Below are positions 62,209 through 64,000 of a stretch of DNA of 64,000 nt, one piece after another. How positions within the stretch are numbered: position 1 is the stretch's first letter; every line of letters begins with the position of its first letter. This DNA comes from an uncultured Collinsella sp. (GTDB lineage: Bacteria > Actinomycetota > Coriobacteriia > Coriobacteriales > Coriobacteriaceae): NCBI GenBank assembly GCA_900541695.1, contig UQKL01000001.1, positions 62,001-126,000 of the forward strand. The letters run 5' to 3'. The position numbers and the translations under genes were made by a program. Below the pieces are notes generated by a model. It ran no database searches and had not been told where the DNA came from. It was given only the letters and a program-made list of their open reading frames with translations.

Positions 62209-62786
62209 TTTTGGCTTCGCAATCGCCGCGCCGCATAGAGCTGATGCGCGAGGCGGGCTACAACATTCGCGTGATTCCCGCGGATATCGACGAAACGCCC
62301 TTTGATGGCGAAGCTCCGCTTACGCTCGTCGAGCGCTTGGCGCGTGCCAAAGCCGCTGCCATCGCCGCCGAGCATGCCGAGCCCAACGAACTGACCGTCG
62401 CGGCCGATACTATTGTCACCTTTGACGGCCAAATATTGGGTAAGCCGGCAAACGAGGACGAGGCGCGCACCATGCTCCGCGAGCTTTCGGGCCGCACGCA
62501 CCAGGTGGCGACCGGCGTCTGCATCGTTAAAGCCGGCGACGCTACAGCTCCGCATGCCGCCGAGAGCCTGTCGTTTGTCGATGTGACCGACGTGACGTTC
62601 TACGAGCTCACCGACGAGCAGATCGAGCGCTACGTCGCCTCGGGTGAGCCCATGGACAAGGCCGGCGCCTACGGCATTCAGGGCACAGGCGGACGCATGC
62701 TCGTGCACGATATTTCGGGCGACTTCTATAACGTGGTGGGCTTACCCATCGCCCGCGTCGCGCGCGCGATTCAAAAACTCTCGTAA
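62205..62786 (+). CDS. maf: Maf/Ham1-family nucleotide pyrophosphatase
   Basis: The 193-residue product has the N-terminal ILASQSPRRIELMREAG, the central AADTIVTFDGQILGKP near residue 66 and the ETL-like YVASGEPMDKAGAYGIQG near 145. It hydrolyses canonical or modified nucleoside triphosphates (dTTP/UTP or m5UTP/pseudo-UTP) as a house-cleaning enzyme; the subtype cannot be fixed. It overlaps the DJ-1 gene by four bases. Confidence 0.93.
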   Translation: MILASQSPRRIELMREAGYNIRVIPADIDETPFDGEAPLTLVERLARAKAAAIAAEHAEPNELTVAADTIVTFDGQILGKPANEDEARTMLRELSGRTHQVATGVCIVKAGDATAPHAAESLSFVDVTDVTFYELTDEQIERYVASGEPMDKAGAYGIQGTGGRMLVHDISGDFYNVVGLPIARVARAIQKLS

Positions 62787-62887
62787 TTGCATCTGGCGCT
62801 GGGTATTCCCCAGCGCCTACAATTTTGGCGTACCGTACGGATCCCGACCGGGCACAAGGCGCGGCGGAAAACCGATAGGAGTTAAAC

Positions 62888-63889
62888 ATGGATACACTGC
62901 TCGAGGCCATTGACGTCTGCGATGTCGATGGCTTTTGCTATGGCAACTATACGGATGAGGAGGCCGGCACCGGTTGCACCGTAATCGTGGCACCCGAGGG
63001 CGCCACCGGCGGCGTTGACGTTCGCGGCGGTGCTCCAGCATCGCGCGAAACCGACCTGCTGCGTCCCGAGAACACCGTCGACAAGGTCCACGCCGTCTGC
63101 CTTTCGGGTGGATCGGCCTTTGGCCTCGAGGCTGCAAGCGGCGTCGCTCGCGAGCTTGAGAGCCGCGGCATCGGCCTTCCCGTCGGCCCCACGCAGGTGC
63201 CTATCGTGTGCTCCAGCTGCATCTTCGACCTCGCCTTTGGCGACCCCACCGTGCGCCCCGACATTGAGGCCGGTATCGCCGCCGTGCGCGAGGCGCTCGA
63301 CCACACCCCTGCCACGCTCGAGCAAGGCAACGTGGGCGCCGGTACCGGCGCCACCGTAGGCAAGCTCATGGGGCCTGCCACCTGCATGAAGGCCGGCCTT
63401 GGAGCTGCCGCCGTGGCACTCGGTCCCGTCAAAGTGGGCGCCGTGGTCTCGGTCAACGCCTGCGGCAACGTCATCGACCCGACCACTGGCGAGTGGGTCG
63501 CCGGCATGCGCGCCACAGCCGATAGCGACCAGATCGTCGACATGGAGCTCGCAGCCTTTGCCGCAGCCGGCTCCATGCAAATGCCGCTCGACCGCACCAA
63601 CACCACCATCAGCTGCATCGTCACCAACATGGAGCTCACTAAGGCGCGGGCTACCAAGGTCTCCCAAATGGCAGCAGACGCCTACGCGCACGCCATCCGC
63701 CCCACACACACCACCAACGACGGCGACACCATCTACACCCTTGCCAGCGGCAAACTGGGAGCCCAGGCAAGCGCCGCCGTTCCCCTAGACCTGCTGGGTA
63801 TGCTCGCAGTAAGGGCCCTAGAAGCTGCCATCGTAAACGGAGCCAAAACCGCTAAAACCTCCCACGGCATCCCCGGCGCCGCGAAGTAA
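62888..63889 (+). CDS. P1-family (DmpA/NylC-like) N-terminal nucleophile hydrolase
   Basis: The 333-residue protein has the family's GTGCTVIVAPEGATGGVDVRGG near residue 28, HAVCLSGGSAFGLEAASGV near 75, GNVGAGTGATVGK near 150 and the cleavage region TNTTIS near 237. Asn238-Thr239 matches the NylC-type autoproteolytic site at which Thr becomes the nucleophile, giving alpha and beta chains. Relatives act as aminopeptidases or amidohydrolases; the substrate is unknown. AGGAG precedes the ATG. No signal peptide is seen. Confidence 0.9.
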   Translation: MDTLLEAIDVCDVDGFCYGNYTDEEAGTGCTVIVAPEGATGGVDVRGGAPASRETDLLRPENTVDKVHAVCLSGGSAFGLEAASGVARELESRGIGLPVGPTQVPIVCSSCIFDLAFGDPTVRPDIEAGIAAVREALDHTPATLEQGNVGAGTGATVGKLMGPATCMKAGLGAAAVALGPVKVGAVVSVNACGNVIDPTTGEWVAGMRATADSDQIVDMELAAFAAAGSMQMPLDRTNTTISCIVTNMELTKARATKVSQMAADAYAHAIRPTHTTNDGDTIYTLASGKLGAQASAAVPLDLLGMLAVRALEAAIVNGAKTAKTSHGIPGAAK

Positions 63890-63940
63890 ACTAACTCGTC
63901 CGGTTGCCCGGTGGGTCTTGGTTATGTTTGCTGCTCTACA

Positions 63941-64000
63941 GTCCTGGCTCGCACGAAGAGCACATTAAGTGCTCTTCGGCTCGTGCGGAACTCGCGACAA
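63941..64000. repeat. Second copy of the 8471-8600 core, cut by window edge
   Basis: GAAGAGCAC-ATTAA-GTGCTCTTC (63955-63977) followed by CGGCTCGTGCGGAA repeats the core of the 8471-8600 element, with a compensated stem change (GGAAAGCAC there). GTCCTGG precedes both cores. It again lies just past the end of a plus-strand gene. Outer arms cannot be judged because the window stops. Confidence 0.7.

Overview
The window is about 64 kb of a gene-dense, GC-rich, low-repeat bacterial chromosome. Gene content and order point to a Coriobacteriia member, most like the gut genus Collinsella (Actinomycetota): an actinobacterial-style division/cell-wall cluster without ftsA, SepF as the likely FtsZ anchor, fermentative arginine deiminase genes, an EAEP/QPEP-rich protein style, and many long intergenic palindromes. 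The taxon is inferred from gene style, not from an rRNA or a database match. No rRNA, tRNA, CRISPR array, prophage or transposase was found.

Layout. 1-8.5 kb: the 3' end of a HAD hydrolase gene, a cysteine desulfidase-like gene (cyuA), rpiB, ndk, and the arginine pair argG/argH with a 56-residue small gene between them. A short arginine-codon-rich leader ORF precedes argG. 8.5-23.3 kb: housekeeping genes (polA, an M18 aminopeptidase, yaaA), TPP-riboswitch-controlled thiC followed by thiD, an SGNH hydrolase, a PARG/macro-domain protein, a Bax-inhibitor-1-like membrane protein, a PiT phosphate transporter with its DUF47 partner, and a nitroreductase. 23.4-47.1 kb: one long minus-strand block. 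In transcription order it is mraZ-rsmH-ftsL-ftsI-murF-mraY-murD-ftsW-murG-murC-murB-ftsQ-ftsZ-pgeF-pstS-pstC-pstA-pstB-phoU-ylmE-sepF-yggT-divIVA. The whole high-affinity phosphate operon therefore sits inside the usual ftsZ-ylmD-ylmE-sepF-yggT-divIVA string, with pgeF and pstS overlapping by ATGA and 11-bp direct repeats (Pho-box-like) upstream of pgeF. 47.5-54.5 kb: xerD, pyrG, a winged-helix regulator, a DUF1846 protein and a YfcC/DcuC-type carrier. 54.6-57 kb: ornithine carbamoyltransferase and arginine deiminase, which with the carrier form an arginine catabolic cluster lacking carbamate kinase here. 57.5-64 kb: ppk1, a 23S rRNA uracil methyltransferase-like gene, a DJ-1/PfpI protein overlapping maf, and a P1-family peptidase.

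The points most worth a second look are mainly non-coding. They are: the candidate arginine attenuator before argG; a 163/164-nt structured element present twice (735-897 and 52668-52831) whose stems change by apparent compensatory substitutions while flanks and loop stay fixed; an ordered array of five hairpins at 17055-17362; several perfect 17-33 bp inverted repeats at gene ends; a yggT gene that seems to need a non-AUG start; and the phosphate operon embedded in the division cluster. All gene starts were chosen from ribosome-binding sites and family N-termini by eye; no similarity search or folding program was run.
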